A stretch of DNA of 44,474 nt from Thalassospira sp. (lineage in GTDB: Bacteria > Pseudomonadota > Alphaproteobacteria > Rhodospirillales > Thalassospiraceae), in the NCBI RefSeq assembly GCF_002709775.1, contig NZ_PAQR01000021.1, forward strand, positions 1 through 44,474. The letters are read 5' to 3'. Positions 9,857 to 18,851 of this stretch are shown one piece after another. Below the pieces are notes generated by a model, which was not told the origin of the DNA, did not search any database, and was given only the letters and a program-made list of their open reading frames with translations. Made by a program: the position numbers and the translations under genes. How positions within the stretch are numbered: the first letter of the stretch is position 1; the number at the start of each line of letters is the position of its first letter.

Positions 9857-9884
9857 CTTCATTCAGACATGGACTGAAAAGTGC

Positions 9885-10775
9885 TTATTTCTCGCCATCA
9901 AGCATCTTAACAATGGCCGAGAAATCCATCCCGCCATTGCCGCCGTTTGAATACAGCGCATAAAGGCTTTCGGCCAACGCGCCCATCGGGGTTGTCGCGC
10001 CTGCGGATGCAGACGCCTGCTGTGCCAGTTTCAAATCCTTAAGCATCATATCGACCGCAAAACCCGGCTGATAATCGCGGTTTGCTGGCGATGTCGGAAC
10101 CGGCCCCGGGACCGGGCAATAGCTTGTCAGCGCCCAGCATTGACCGGATGCCTTTGATGACACCTCAAACAGCTTCTGCGCATCAAGACCAAGGCGCTTA
10201 GCCAGCATGAAGGCCTCGGAAACTGCGATCATGCTGACACCGAGCACCATGTTGTTGCAAATCTTGCCCGCCTGCCCTGCACCGCTATCGCCAGCATGAA
10301 TAATGTTCGCACCCATAGCCGACAAAATCGGCTCGGCACTGGCGAAATCTGCTTCGGCACCACCAACCATAAAGGTCAGCGTTCCGGCTGCCGCACCGGC
10401 GGTGCCGCCCGAAATCGGCGCATCCACAACGCCAAGCCCTGCCGCCTTGGCAAGCTCGGATGCCTTACGGGCCGAGTCCACATCAATGGTCGAACTATCA
10501 ATCAGAACCGTACCCGGCTTGGCATGGGCAATCACGCCATCTGCGCCATCATAGACGGCCAGAACATGCTTCCCGGCCGGCAGAACGGTCACGACAAACT
10601 CAACGTCGGTTGCAGCATCCCCGACCGAGGCTGATTTCTTGGCACCACCATCAACGGCCTTTGCCACCGCATCTGCCGACAGGTCAAATACCTTGACCGT
10701 ATGGCCTGCCTTGACCAGGTTTGCCGCCATCGGCCCGCCCATATTGCCCAGTCCGATAAAACCGATATTCGCCAT
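9885..10775 (-). CDS. mmsB: 3-hydroxyisobutyrate dehydrogenase
   Basis: A 296-residue NAD-dependent beta-hydroxyacid dehydrogenase that oxidises 3-hydroxyisobutyrate to methylmalonate semialdehyde in valine breakdown. It shows the Rossmann motif GFIGLGNMGGPM (4-15), the substrate-binding block DAPISGGTAGAAAGTLTFMVGG near 118-139, and the catalytic lysine in GQAGKICNN (about 171). The KDLKLA block lies near 245. An AGGAG site sits eight bases upstream of the ATG. It is the third gene of the leftward operon, 84 bases after the CoA hydrolase. The next enzyme, methylmalonate-semialdehyde dehydrogenase (mmsA), is not in the window. Confidence 0.95.
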   Translation of the reverse strand: MANIGFIGLGNMGGPMAANLVKAGHTVKVFDLSADAVAKAVDGGAKKSASVGDAATDVEFVVTVLPAGKHVLAVYDGADGVIAHAKPGTVLIDSSTIDVDSARKASELAKAAGLGVVDAPISGGTAGAAAGTLTFMVGGAEADFASAEPILSAMGANIIHAGDSGAGQAGKICNNMVLGVSMIAVSEAFMLAKRLGLDAQKLFEVSSKASGQCWALTSYCPVPGPVPTSPANRDYQPGFAVDMMLKDLKLAQQASASAGATTPMGALAESLYALYSNGGNGGMDFSAIVKMLDGEK

Positions 10776-10859
10776 TTGAAGTCTCCTCTGTCACCCGATC
10801 GGGGTGTTTTGTTCTGATTTATGGTGATCTGGCGGGACAAGGCTCTCGCCCAATCCGTT

Positions 10860-11951
10860 CTAAAGATTAAGTTCTTTGTCTTCAGGCAGCATTTCAAAAT
10901 ATTCCGCGACCTCGCGCGGGTCGACCTGTCCGATATCGCCATGCTGCCATTTCGGCGCATGATCCTTATCGACAATCACCGCCCGCACACCTTCAAACAA
11001 GTCCGGCTTGCAGACCATGCGCTGCGACAGGCGGAATTCCATGTTAAGCACCTCGGCCAGTGACATGTCGCCACCCTGACGGATCTGCTCGAAACTGACG
11101 CAAAGCGCTGTTGGTGATTTACCGCGCAACACCTCAAGCGTTTCTGTGCCAAACGCACTGTCCGCATTTTGCAGGGCCTCAAAGATCGCAACGACGCTGT
11201 CGCCCGCAAAGCAATGATTGATCTCGTCACGGATTTCCGAAAGCGGTGCCACACCGAATGGCGTTTCATGCTTTTTAAGGATCTCCTCGGCAATGGCAAA
11301 ACCATCGCCAGCCCATTCTGCACTGGCAAGTGCGCCCTTGATCGCATCCAGATCCGCACTTTGTGCCCCATGGGTGGCAAGCCCGGCATATAGACAATCG
11401 GCCGCCTTGATCCGAGCCCCGGTCAGACCAAGATACATCCCGATCTTGCCCGGGCAGCGTGGCAGGAAATATCCCCCGCCAACATCCGGGAAGAAGCCGA
11501 TCCCGGTTTCGGGCATGGCAAACAGGGTCCGTTCGGTTACAACCCGGAACCGGCCATGGATTGAAACTCCGACACCACCGCCCATGGTGATCCCGTCCAT
11601 CAGCGCGATATAAGGCTTTGGATAGGTCGCGATATAATGGTTCAGGTGATATTCCCGACGATAGAACGCATCGAGCATCTCTTCGTCATCGATCTTCCGC
11701 GCATCATAAAGGCCACGGATATCGCCCCCGGCACAAAACGCCTTTTCACCAGCGCCCTCGACGATGATGACTTTGATCGACGCGTCCTGCTCCCAGGATT
11801 TCAGCTGCGCCATCATCATATCGACCATCGCAAGATCAAGCGCGTTCAGCGCCTTGGGGCGGTTCAACAGGATGCGGCCAACCGGACCATCCTGTGAAAA
11901 CAGAACAGGTGCTTCGGCGGTATTTTCCGATGAATTTGAAACTGTGCTCAT
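10860..11951 (-). CDS. 3-hydroxyisobutyryl-CoA hydrolase (enoyl-CoA hydratase superfamily)
   Basis: A 363-residue crotonase-fold enzyme, longer than ordinary enoyl-CoA hydratases (about 260) and matching the HIBCH subgroup. It hydrolyses 3-hydroxyisobutyryl-CoA to free 3-hydroxyisobutyrate, the substrate of the neighbouring MmsB. The oxyanion-hole segments are KAFCAGGDIRGLY (near 69-81) and GITMGGGVGVS (near 119). The catalytic glutamate region is MPETGIGFFPDVGG, which is characteristic of HIBCH. It starts three bases after the acyl-CoA dehydrogenase stop, so the two are translationally linked. Confidence 0.93.
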   Translation of the reverse strand: MSTVSNSSENTAEAPVLFSQDGPVGRILLNRPKALNALDLAMVDMMMAQLKSWEQDASIKVIIVEGAGEKAFCAGGDIRGLYDARKIDDEEMLDAFYRREYHLNHYIATYPKPYIALMDGITMGGGVGVSIHGRFRVVTERTLFAMPETGIGFFPDVGGGYFLPRCPGKIGMYLGLTGARIKAADCLYAGLATHGAQSADLDAIKGALASAEWAGDGFAIAEEILKKHETPFGVAPLSEIRDEINHCFAGDSVVAIFEALQNADSAFGTETLEVLRGKSPTALCVSFEQIRQGGDMSLAEVLNMEFRLSQRMVCKPDLFEGVRAVIVDKDHAPKWQHGDIGQVDPREVAEYFEMLPEDKELNL

Positions 11952-11954
11952 AAC

Positions 11955-13094
11955 CTAGTCTTTCAGGGCAGCGCGCGCGATAATCAGGCGCATGATTTCG
12001 TTGGTACCTTCAAGGATCTGATGCACCCGCAGATCGCGCAAAAGCCGCTCAATGGGATATTCCCGAATATAACCATATCCGCCATGAAGCTGCAGCGCTT
12101 CGTTACAGACATTAAATCCGGTATCGGTCGCAAACCGCTTGGCCATGGCGCAGAAATGTGTGGCATCGTCGGTCTTGTGATCAAGCTTCCATGCCCCGTT
12201 GTGAAGCATCAAACGGGCCGCTTCGAGTTCGGTGACCATATCGGCGAACTTGAATTGCAGCGCCTGAAACTGATCAAGGCTTTTGCCAAACTGCTTGCGC
12301 ACTTTCATATGCTCGCGTGCATGCTCCATAGCCGCACGTGCACCGCCGATCGAACAGGCCGCGATATTCAGGCGACCACCATCAAGGCCCTTCATGGCGA
12401 ATTTGAAACCTTCGCCCTCTTCGCCCAGACGGTTTTCGACCGGCACCTTGCAGTTACTAAAGATAACGGCTGCGGTCGGCTGACTGTTCCAGCCCATTTT
12501 TTCTTCAAGTTTTCCAAATGACAGGCCTTCGGCGTCTTTGGGCACGATAAAGGTCGAAATGCCTTTCGGGCTGTCATCGCCGGTACGCGCCATGACGACA
12601 TAAACATCGCTTCGCGATCCGCCGGAAATAAAGGCCTTCTCGCCATTCAGGATGTAATGATCCCCATCGCGTTCGGCACGGGTGCGAAGCGACCCGGCAT
12701 CAGACCCCGCCCCCGGCTCGGTCAGGCAGTAACTGGCGAAATGCTCCATCGTGACCAGTTTGGGCAAATATTTCGCGCGCTGCGCATCATTGCCAAACGT
12801 ATCAATCATCCAGCAGGCCATGTTGTGGATCGAAATATAGGCCGCCGTTGATGGGCAGGCTGCTGCGAGTTCTTCAAAGATGACCGCCGCATCAAGGCGC
12901 CCAAGCCCCGTACCGCCATGTTCCTCGCCGGTATAGATCGCGGCAAAACCAAGTTCGGCTGCCTTGCGCAGGGTTTCTTCCGGAAAGATATGATTTGCAT
13001 CCCAGTCGCCCGCATGCGGGGCCATTTCATTCTGCGCGAAATCACGCGCAGCCTGGGCAAATGCCTGCTGATCGTCAGACAGGTTGAATTCCAT
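11955..13094 (-). CDS. Acyl-CoA dehydrogenase, probably isobutyryl-CoA dehydrogenase
   Basis: A 379-residue FAD enzyme that introduces the 2,3 double bond into a short acyl-CoA. Landmarks are the FAD/substrate blocks YCLTEPGAGSDAGSLRTRA and NGEKAFISGGSRSD, RKQFGKSLDQFQALQFKFADM, LQLHGGYGYIREYPIER, and the catalytic glutamate in LEGTNEIMR (about E362). Operon context with HIBCH and MmsB makes isobutyryl-CoA (valine pathway) the likely substrate; specificity for 2-methylbutyryl-CoA cannot be excluded. The ATG at 13094 has GAGG about ten bases upstream. This is the promoter-proximal gene of the operon. Confidence 0.92.
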   Translation of the reverse strand: MEFNLSDDQQAFAQAARDFAQNEMAPHAGDWDANHIFPEETLRKAAELGFAAIYTGEEHGGTGLGRLDAAVIFEELAAACPSTAAYISIHNMACWMIDTFGNDAQRAKYLPKLVTMEHFASYCLTEPGAGSDAGSLRTRAERDGDHYILNGEKAFISGGSRSDVYVVMARTGDDSPKGISTFIVPKDAEGLSFGKLEEKMGWNSQPTAAVIFSNCKVPVENRLGEEGEGFKFAMKGLDGGRLNIAACSIGGARAAMEHAREHMKVRKQFGKSLDQFQALQFKFADMVTELEAARLMLHNGAWKLDHKTDDATHFCAMAKRFATDTGFNVCNEALQLHGGYGYIREYPIERLLRDLRVHQILEGTNEIMRLIIARAALKD

Positions 13095-13128
13095 TGGATC
13101 GCCGCCTCTATTGCTTTTCTATTTTCCC

Positions 13129-13144
13129 TTTACGTAAACGTGAA
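13129..13144. promoter_or_regulatory. LiuR-like (MerR family) operator candidate
   Basis: The 16-mer TTTACGTAAACGTGAA has two ACGT half-sites in a palindrome centred at 13136/13137, differing from TTTACGTWWACGTAAA at one base. This is the form I recall for LiuR, the MerR-family regulator of branched-chain amino acid catabolism in proteobacteria. It lies 35 bases upstream of the acyl-CoA dehydrogenase start, just downstream of a leftward TTGACA (complement of 13155-13160), as MerR-type operators do. No LiuR gene is in this window. Confidence 0.6.
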
Positions 13145-13163
13145 ATCGGCATTTTGTCAATTC

Positions 13164-13185
13164 ATTCGGTATAATCGTACCGAAT
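13164..13185. promoter_or_regulatory. 8-6-8 inverted repeat (ATTCGGTA-N6-TACCGAAT)
   Basis: A perfect pair of 8-base arms, ATTCGGTA (13164-13171) and TACCGAAT (13178-13185), around six bases, in the divergent promoter between the valine-catabolism operon and the O-acetylhomoserine sulfhydrylase gene. A rightward TATAAT (13170-13175) overlaps it. The same arm sequence, with one base changed per arm, and the same spacing occur at 22606-22627, so this is a candidate operator for an unidentified dimeric repressor. Confidence 0.6.
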
Positions 13186-13244
13186 TATCATAATTGGGCT
13201 CCCGAACGCGTGGCACGTGCATGACTTTGCGCTATTTCGCCAAA

Positions 13245-13296
13245 TGTTCCTTGCAGATACCGGGTGGCTGCGCATACCCTCCTCGCGTCAGGAACA
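13245..13296 (+). promoter_or_regulatory. Possible structured leader of the O-acetylhomoserine sulfhydrylase gene
   Basis: The arms TGTTCCT (13245-13251) and AGGAACA (13290-13296) can close a 38-base interior. That interior holds further short complementarities (GGGT with ACCC; GCAG with CTGC). The start codon is 25 bases further on. The structure might be a regulatory leader, but it does not match a riboswitch consensus that I know. Confidence 0.3.
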
Positions 13297-13321
13297 ACGA
13301 TAAATCAGGGAAACATTCATC

Positions 13322-14608
13322 ATGTCTTCGACCAAGCCGGAAACAATTGTCCTACATGCAGGCTATCGCGCCGAACCGACAACCGGTTCCGTTGCCGTGC
13401 CGCTCTATCAGACCACCAGCTATCAGTTCCGCGACACCCAGCATGCCGCAGATCTTTTTGCGCTCAAGGAACTGGGCAACATCTATACCCGCCTGATGAA
13501 CCCGACCAATGATGTGCTTGAACAGCGCATCTCTGCCCTTGATGGCGGCGCTGCGGCGGTCGCACTGGCATCGGGTCAGGCAGCGTCCACCTTTGCGGTT
13601 CTCAACATCGCGCAGGCAGGCGACAACATTGTCAGCTCCACCGACCTTTATGGCGGCACCTGGAACCTGTTTGCCAATACCTTCAAACAGATGGGCATCG
13701 AAGTGCGCTTTGCCGATCCGGCAGATCCCGAAAACTTCCGTCGCCTTGCCGATGACAAGACGCGTGCGTTCTACGCCGAAACCCTGCCGAACCCGAAACT
13801 TCAGGTCTTCCCGATCCGTGAAGTGGCCGATATCGGTGATGAACTTGGCATTCCGTTGATTGTCGATAACACCGCCGCACCGGTGATCTGCAAGCCGATC
13901 GAACATGGCGCCAGCATTGTCATGTATTCGACGACCAAATTTATTGCCGGTCATGGCACCTCGGTTGGCGGGATCGTGGTTGATTCCGGCAAGTTCGATT
14001 GGGAAAAACACGCCAAGCGCTTCCCGCTTCTCAATGAACCGGATCCAAGCTATCACGGCGCCGTCTGGACCGAAGCCGTCAAACCGATTGGTCCGGTGGC
14101 CTATGCGATCAAGCTGCGTTGCACGCTTTTGCGCGATGTTGGTGCTGCTGCCTCGCCGTTCAATTCGTTCCAGACCATTCAGGGCATGGAAACCTTGCCG
14201 CTGCGTATGGAGCGCCATTGCGAAAACGCGATCAAGGTTGCCGACTTCCTGGCCGCCCACCCGAAAGTCACCAAGGTCATCCACCCCAGCAAACAGGATG
14301 GCGAAAGCCGCCGTCGCGCCGACAAGTACCTTAAGGGCGGTCTTGGCTCCCTGATGGGCTTTGAACTGGCAGGCGGCAAAGACGCAGGCGAGAAATTCAT
14401 CAACTCGCTGGAGCTGTTCTATCACGTGGCCAATATCGGTGATACGCGCTCGCTCGCCATTCACCCGGCGACAACGACTCACAGCCAGCTGTCCGAACAA
14501 GATCGCCTGTCATCAGGTGTGACCGACGGCTATGTCCGCCTTTCCATCGGTATCGAGCATATTGATGACATTCTGGCGGACTTGACCCAGGCGCTTGATA
14601 AAGCCTGA
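13322..14608 (+). CDS. metY: O-acetylhomoserine sulfhydrylase (O-acetylhomoserine aminocarboxypropyltransferase)
   Basis: A 428-residue PLP enzyme of the Cys/Met metabolism family that makes homocysteine from O-acetylhomoserine and sulfide. It begins PETIVLHAGYRAEPTTGSVAVPLYQTTSY (ending near residue 34), the usual start of this subgroup. It carries IYTRLMNPTNDVLEQR (54-69), the PLP-phosphate region SGQAAS, and the Schiff-base lysine K206 in YSTTKFIAGHGTS; the C-terminal THSQLSEQ loop also fits. Its length and the PVICKPIEHGAS block separate it from MetB and MetZ. It is monocistronic, with a terminator 30 bases downstream. Confidence 0.93.
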   Translation: MSSTKPETIVLHAGYRAEPTTGSVAVPLYQTTSYQFRDTQHAADLFALKELGNIYTRLMNPTNDVLEQRISALDGGAAAVALASGQAASTFAVLNIAQAGDNIVSSTDLYGGTWNLFANTFKQMGIEVRFADPADPENFRRLADDKTRAFYAETLPNPKLQVFPIREVADIGDELGIPLIVDNTAAPVICKPIEHGASIVMYSTTKFIAGHGTSVGGIVVDSGKFDWEKHAKRFPLLNEPDPSYHGAVWTEAVKPIGPVAYAIKLRCTLLRDVGAAASPFNSFQTIQGMETLPLRMERHCENAIKVADFLAAHPKVTKVIHPSKQDGESRRRADKYLKGGLGSLMGFELAGGKDAGEKFINSLELFYHVANIGDTRSLAIHPATTTHSQLSEQDRLSSGVTDGYVRLSIGIEHIDDILADLTQALDKA

Positions 14609-14637
14609 TCAATCCCCGCATCACTACGAGATCAAAG

Positions 14638-14669
14638 AACCGGTCAGACCTTCGTCTGGCCGGTTTTTC
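14638..14669 (+). terminator. Terminator after O-acetylhomoserine sulfhydrylase
   Basis: Stem AACCGG-T-CAGAC (14638-14649) pairs with GTCTG-G-CCGGTT (14654-14665) with one internal mismatch and a CTTC loop. A T-tract follows. Confidence 0.88.
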
Positions 14670-14705
14670 TATTGACGCTTTTGCAGGGCCGCTATAACCA
14701 ATATC

Positions 14706-14740
14706 GGCAATACATGCACAACATGCAAAACAGGCAATAC
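14706..14740 (+). promoter_or_regulatory. Short direct repeats in front of the DeoR-family gene
   Basis: Immediately before the ATG at 14742 are three hexamers spaced nine bases apart: CATGCA at 14713 and 14722, and CAGGCA at 14731. They are bracketed by GGCAATAC at 14706 and again at 14733. DeoR regulators often bind tandem direct repeats, so this may be an autoregulatory operator overlapping the weak ribosome site. Confidence 0.4.
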
Positions 14741-14741
14741 A

Positions 14742-15503
14742 ATGTCGAGCGTCACCAGCCGTCAGGACGAAATCCAGAAACTTCTGCGCAATCAGGGTAC
14801 GGTTCACATCCACGATCTGGCCGCCCTTTTTCACGCATCGCTTGATACCATCCGGCGCGATCTGCGCCAGATGGAAGAACACGGCTATCTGCGTCGTATT
14901 CATGGCGGTGCGGTTCTGCCCAATACCGCACATGAAAGCTACACGGAACGCGCACAGGAACTGCAACCTGAACGCACCGCCATTGCCCAAAAGGCCGCGC
15001 GTGATCTGATCCCTGATGGTTGCGTGGCTTTCTTTGATAGCGGCACCACCATCTGTGAAGTCGCGCGCAACCTGAAACCGTCCTTTCGTGGCACGGTCAT
15101 CACGGTCAACCCGATGATCGCGGTCGAGCTTGCCAATCATCCCAATGCCGAAGTCATTATGCTGGGTGGCACGTTTCGTAAGACCGATATGGCGGTATGT
15201 GGCCCGACAACCATCGATGAGCTGCGGAAATTCAATGCCGATCTCGCATTGCTTGGCACCTGCGCCCTTCATCCCGAAGCAGGCCTTTCAACCAGCAGCC
15301 CCGAAGAACGCGCAACCAAGGCTGCAATGATCGCCCAATCAGCAGAGGTCATAGCCATCACCACCGCTGACAAGCTTGAAACCAGTTTACCGCATCGGGT
15401 CTGTGACATTGATGCGATCTCGCATCTGGTGACGGGCCGGAAGCTTTCGACCGGTTATCTTTCCAATTACACCCGGCGCGGCTTGAATGTCATTCAGGCC
15501 TGA
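14742..15503 (+). CDS. DeoR-family transcriptional regulator
   Basis: A 253-residue repressor. An N-terminal winged helix-turn-helix (about 5-58: RQDEIQKLLRNQGTVHIHDLA, then LDTIRRDLRQMEEHGYLRRIHGGA) is followed by a sugar-phosphate sensor domain of the ribose-5-phosphate isomerase fold. The DSGTT effector-binding loop is at 99-103 and the LGGTFRKTDMAVCGP block near 144-158. Family members sense phosphorylated sugars. The MFS gene starts 34 bases downstream on the same strand, so that transporter is its likely target. The ribosome site is weak. Confidence 0.92.
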   Translation: MSSVTSRQDEIQKLLRNQGTVHIHDLAALFHASLDTIRRDLRQMEEHGYLRRIHGGAVLPNTAHESYTERAQELQPERTAIAQKAARDLIPDGCVAFFDSGTTICEVARNLKPSFRGTVITVNPMIAVELANHPNAEVIMLGGTFRKTDMAVCGPTTIDELRKFNADLALLGTCALHPEAGLSTSSPEERATKAAMIAQSAEVIAITTADKLETSLPHRVCDIDAISHLVTGRKLSTGYLSNYTRRGLNVIQA

Positions 15504-15537
15504 TCATCACCCCTCGCCCTGCGGAGCCGTTTAAAAC

Positions 15538-16731
15538 ATGCAAAGCCACGCCATTGCCCATAACCGGGTGCGCGCCATTTTCTTTTTGCATGGTGCCGCC
15601 TTTTCAAGTTGGGTGCCCCATATCCCGCTGGTGCAGGGACGTCTTGGTCTTGGGCATGATGATCTCGGTGGCATTCTGTTGGCTGCGGCCATCGGGGTTC
15701 TTGCCGTGATGCCGATTGCAGGCCGGCTTGCCGATCGGTTTGGCAGCGAACGCGTGGTGCGCTTTTCCGGTCTGTTCTATTTCATTGCGGTCGGCATTCC
15801 GGCCTTCATGCCCGATTACCTCAGCATATCAATCGCGATGTTTTCCCTTGGCTTTTCCGGTGCCTTTCTCGATGTCGCCATGAACGCCAACGGCCTGCAG
15901 GTCGAACGGGTCAAGGGACGCAGCATCATGTCGGGCCTGCATGGCTTCTGGAGTCTCGGCGGGTTTGTCGGGGCGGGCATCGCCGCCGCCTGGTTTGCCT
16001 TGCCGATTGGCAATGAGCTTCACCTGCCCATCGTGCTGTCGCAGTTTCTGATCGCCCACATGATTGCGCAGGCCGGGCTTTTGACCGACCGTGATGCGCA
16101 TGATTACCTCGCCCGCAAACAGGATGGTACGGAAAAATCCGCTGCAACCATAAAGGACCGCAACCTGTTCCTGATGCTATTGCCATTCGGGGTTTGCGCC
16201 TTTATCGGCCAGTTCGGCGAAGGTGTCCTGACCGACTGGGCAACCGTTTTCATGAATTCCGAACTGTCATCCGGTCCAACCTTGGCTGCCGTCGGCTTTG
16301 CCATCTATTCCTGCGCCATGGCCGCCACCCGCCTGTCGGGGGATGCGCTGGTGACGCGGTTTGGCCGGGTGCAGGTGTTGCTGACAAGTTCTGTGCTGGC
16401 ATCGCTTGGCACGCTTGTTCTGACCTTCTCGCCACATATCGCCATTGCCTGGCTGGGCTGTGCGATTGCCGGGATGGGGCTTGCCGTGATCCTGCCCCTG
16501 TTGTTATCCGCAGCATCTCAGGCAACCGGCAAGGGTGGCGGTGCTGTGGTCTCGATCATTGCTGCAACAGGTTATTCCGCCATCATGGCCGGACCGCCGG
16601 TGATTGGCGCGATTGGCGAGGCCGCTGGCCTTGTCACGGCCTTTGCCCTGACCGCGATGTTCCTTGCCATGATCATTCCGGTATACCTGCTAACCATGCG
16701 TAGCCGCTTGCAAATTGCGGGCAATGGTTGA
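15538..16731 (+). CDS. MFS transporter
   Basis: A 397-residue inner-membrane protein with about 12 hydrophobic helices. The MFS motif GRLADRFGSERVVR lies between helices 2 and 3 (near 62-75), and the second-half counterpart is SGDALVTRFGRVQVL. The MNANGLQVERVKGRSIMSGLHGFWSLGG segment near 120-145 is typical of the YbjJ-like subgroup. The substrate is unknown. Pairing with a DeoR-type sugar-phosphate-responsive regulator suggests a sugar or related compound (inference). It sits 34 bases after the regulator and 56 before hemB. Confidence 0.88.
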   Translation: MQSHAIAHNRVRAIFFLHGAAFSSWVPHIPLVQGRLGLGHDDLGGILLAAAIGVLAVMPIAGRLADRFGSERVVRFSGLFYFIAVGIPAFMPDYLSISIAMFSLGFSGAFLDVAMNANGLQVERVKGRSIMSGLHGFWSLGGFVGAGIAAAWFALPIGNELHLPIVLSQFLIAHMIAQAGLLTDRDAHDYLARKQDGTEKSAATIKDRNLFLMLLPFGVCAFIGQFGEGVLTDWATVFMNSELSSGPTLAAVGFAIYSCAMAATRLSGDALVTRFGRVQVLLTSSVLASLGTLVLTFSPHIAIAWLGCAIAGMGLAVILPLLLSAASQATGKGGGAVVSIIAATGYSAIMAGPPVIGAIGEAAGLVTAFALTAMFLAMIIPVYLLTMRSRLQIAGNG

Positions 16732-16784
16732 TCAAAGGCGTAATCTGTCCCATAAATTGCCCAGCCTCACATTACAGAGATTAG

Positions 16785-17795
<1,011 letters not shown>

Positions 17796-17829
17796 GCTTC
17801 CCGCCAGATCGCCACATAATCCGCATTAA

Positions 17830-17855
17830 AAAAGGGCCTCAATCGAGGCCCTTTT
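17830..17855. terminator. Bidirectional terminator between hemB and the HAD gene
   Basis: Perfect 11-base stem AAAAGGGCCTC/GAGGCCCTTTT (17830-17840 with 17845-17855) with an AATC loop. It can serve both convergent genes. Confidence 0.93.
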
Positions 17856-17888
17856 GTTTTGGCTCACGCCGCTAGTACATAACGCGGC

Positions 17889-18851
17889 CTAAACTGCAAC
17901 CGCCTCAGCGTCATCTTCAATGCCATGACCAATCGCGCGCGCGCAGAAATGCGGGCGCAGGCCGGATCGGGCAAACGCGCCCTCGATATCCTGCCCGTCA
18001 AGGAACCCGCCCCGGTGCACCAGAAGGGTCTTGATCCCCGATGCCAGCCCACCAAGCACATCGGTATGCACCGTATCGCCGACCATCAGCACACGACTGC
18101 GATCAACGCCGGGGTGACGTTTCAGCACTTCCTCAAACACATGATGGTACGGCTTGCCGACACATTGCGGCATCACACCCGATGCGTCAGCCGCCAGATG
18201 CGCGAAATACCCCGACTCAACCGACAGGAAATCCCCCATCGGCGCACAGATATCCGGGTTCCCGACAAGGATCGGACGCGGATTGTCCTTAAGGCTCGCT
18301 TCCAGAAGGGCTTGCTGCGTATCGGTCCAGCTATCGGAATCAATCAACAGGAACCCGCCCACCGCATCATAAAGCGCGCGGTCACTGCCAAGTGGCTCAA
18401 CATCGCCCGGCAGAATATCAAATGGCCAGTCGGTCGGCGCCATTGCACCCCAATGGGTGATATCGGCATATTCATTCATGAGCGGCGCGACAAACTGCTG
18501 ACTGCTGATCAGGCTGTTATTGTCAAAATCAAAACCACGATTGCGATGACGTGCCAGAATGGCCTCGCCCGAGCTTGAGGCGTCATTGGTCACAACGGCA
18601 ATCTTCTTGCCCATCTCCTGAAGGGCGGCAACGGTCTTGACCGCACCGGGAATGGCGCTTTGGCCGCTATTGAGCACGCCAAAGGCATCAAACACGATCA
18701 GGTCAAACTGATCGGCAATCGCCAGAAGGTTATCGACATAATCGGTCGCGGCCGGAACCGCATCGGGCTGAACCTGTGGCAGACGCGGTGCATAGCGCAA
18801 ATAGGCATCCATGGCCTGCGCAAAATCCAGTTGCAACCGATTGGCACTCAT
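17889..18851 (-). CDS. HAD-superfamily IIA hydrolase-like protein (TIGR01459-type)
   Basis: A 320-residue cytoplasmic protein of the NagD-like HAD subfamily IIA. Motif I is LIVFDAFGVLNSG (51-63), motif II includes VVTNDASSSGE, and motif IV is MVGDTVHTDVLGG near 255-267, preceded by the CGKPYHHVFEEVLKRH-type stretch. The usual second aspartate of motif I (DxD) is F57, as in the TIGR01459 family, so phosphatase activity is uncertain. The start at 18851 has a GGGAG site eight bases upstream; an in-frame GTG at 18866 is less likely. It converges on hemB. Confidence 0.85.
   Translation of the reverse strand: MSANRLQLDFAQAMDAYLRYAPRLPQVQPDAVPAATDYVDNLLAIADQFDLIVFDAFGVLNSGQSAIPGAVKTVAALQEMGKKIAVVTNDASSSGEAILARHRNRGFDFDNNSLISSQQFVAPLMNEYADITHWGAMAPTDWPFDILPGDVEPLGSDRALYDAVGGFLLIDSDSWTDTQQALLEASLKDNPRPILVGNPDICAPMGDFLSVESGYFAHLAADASGVMPQCVGKPYHHVFEEVLKRHPGVDRSRVLMVGDTVHTDVLGGLASGIKTLLVHRGGFLDGQDIEGAFARSGLRPHFCARAIGHGIEDDAEAVAV

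Noticed and set aside
13190..13321. SAM-II or SAH riboswitch before metY
   Set aside because: The expected conserved pseudoknot segments are not recognisable. Only a generic stem-loop was kept, at low confidence.
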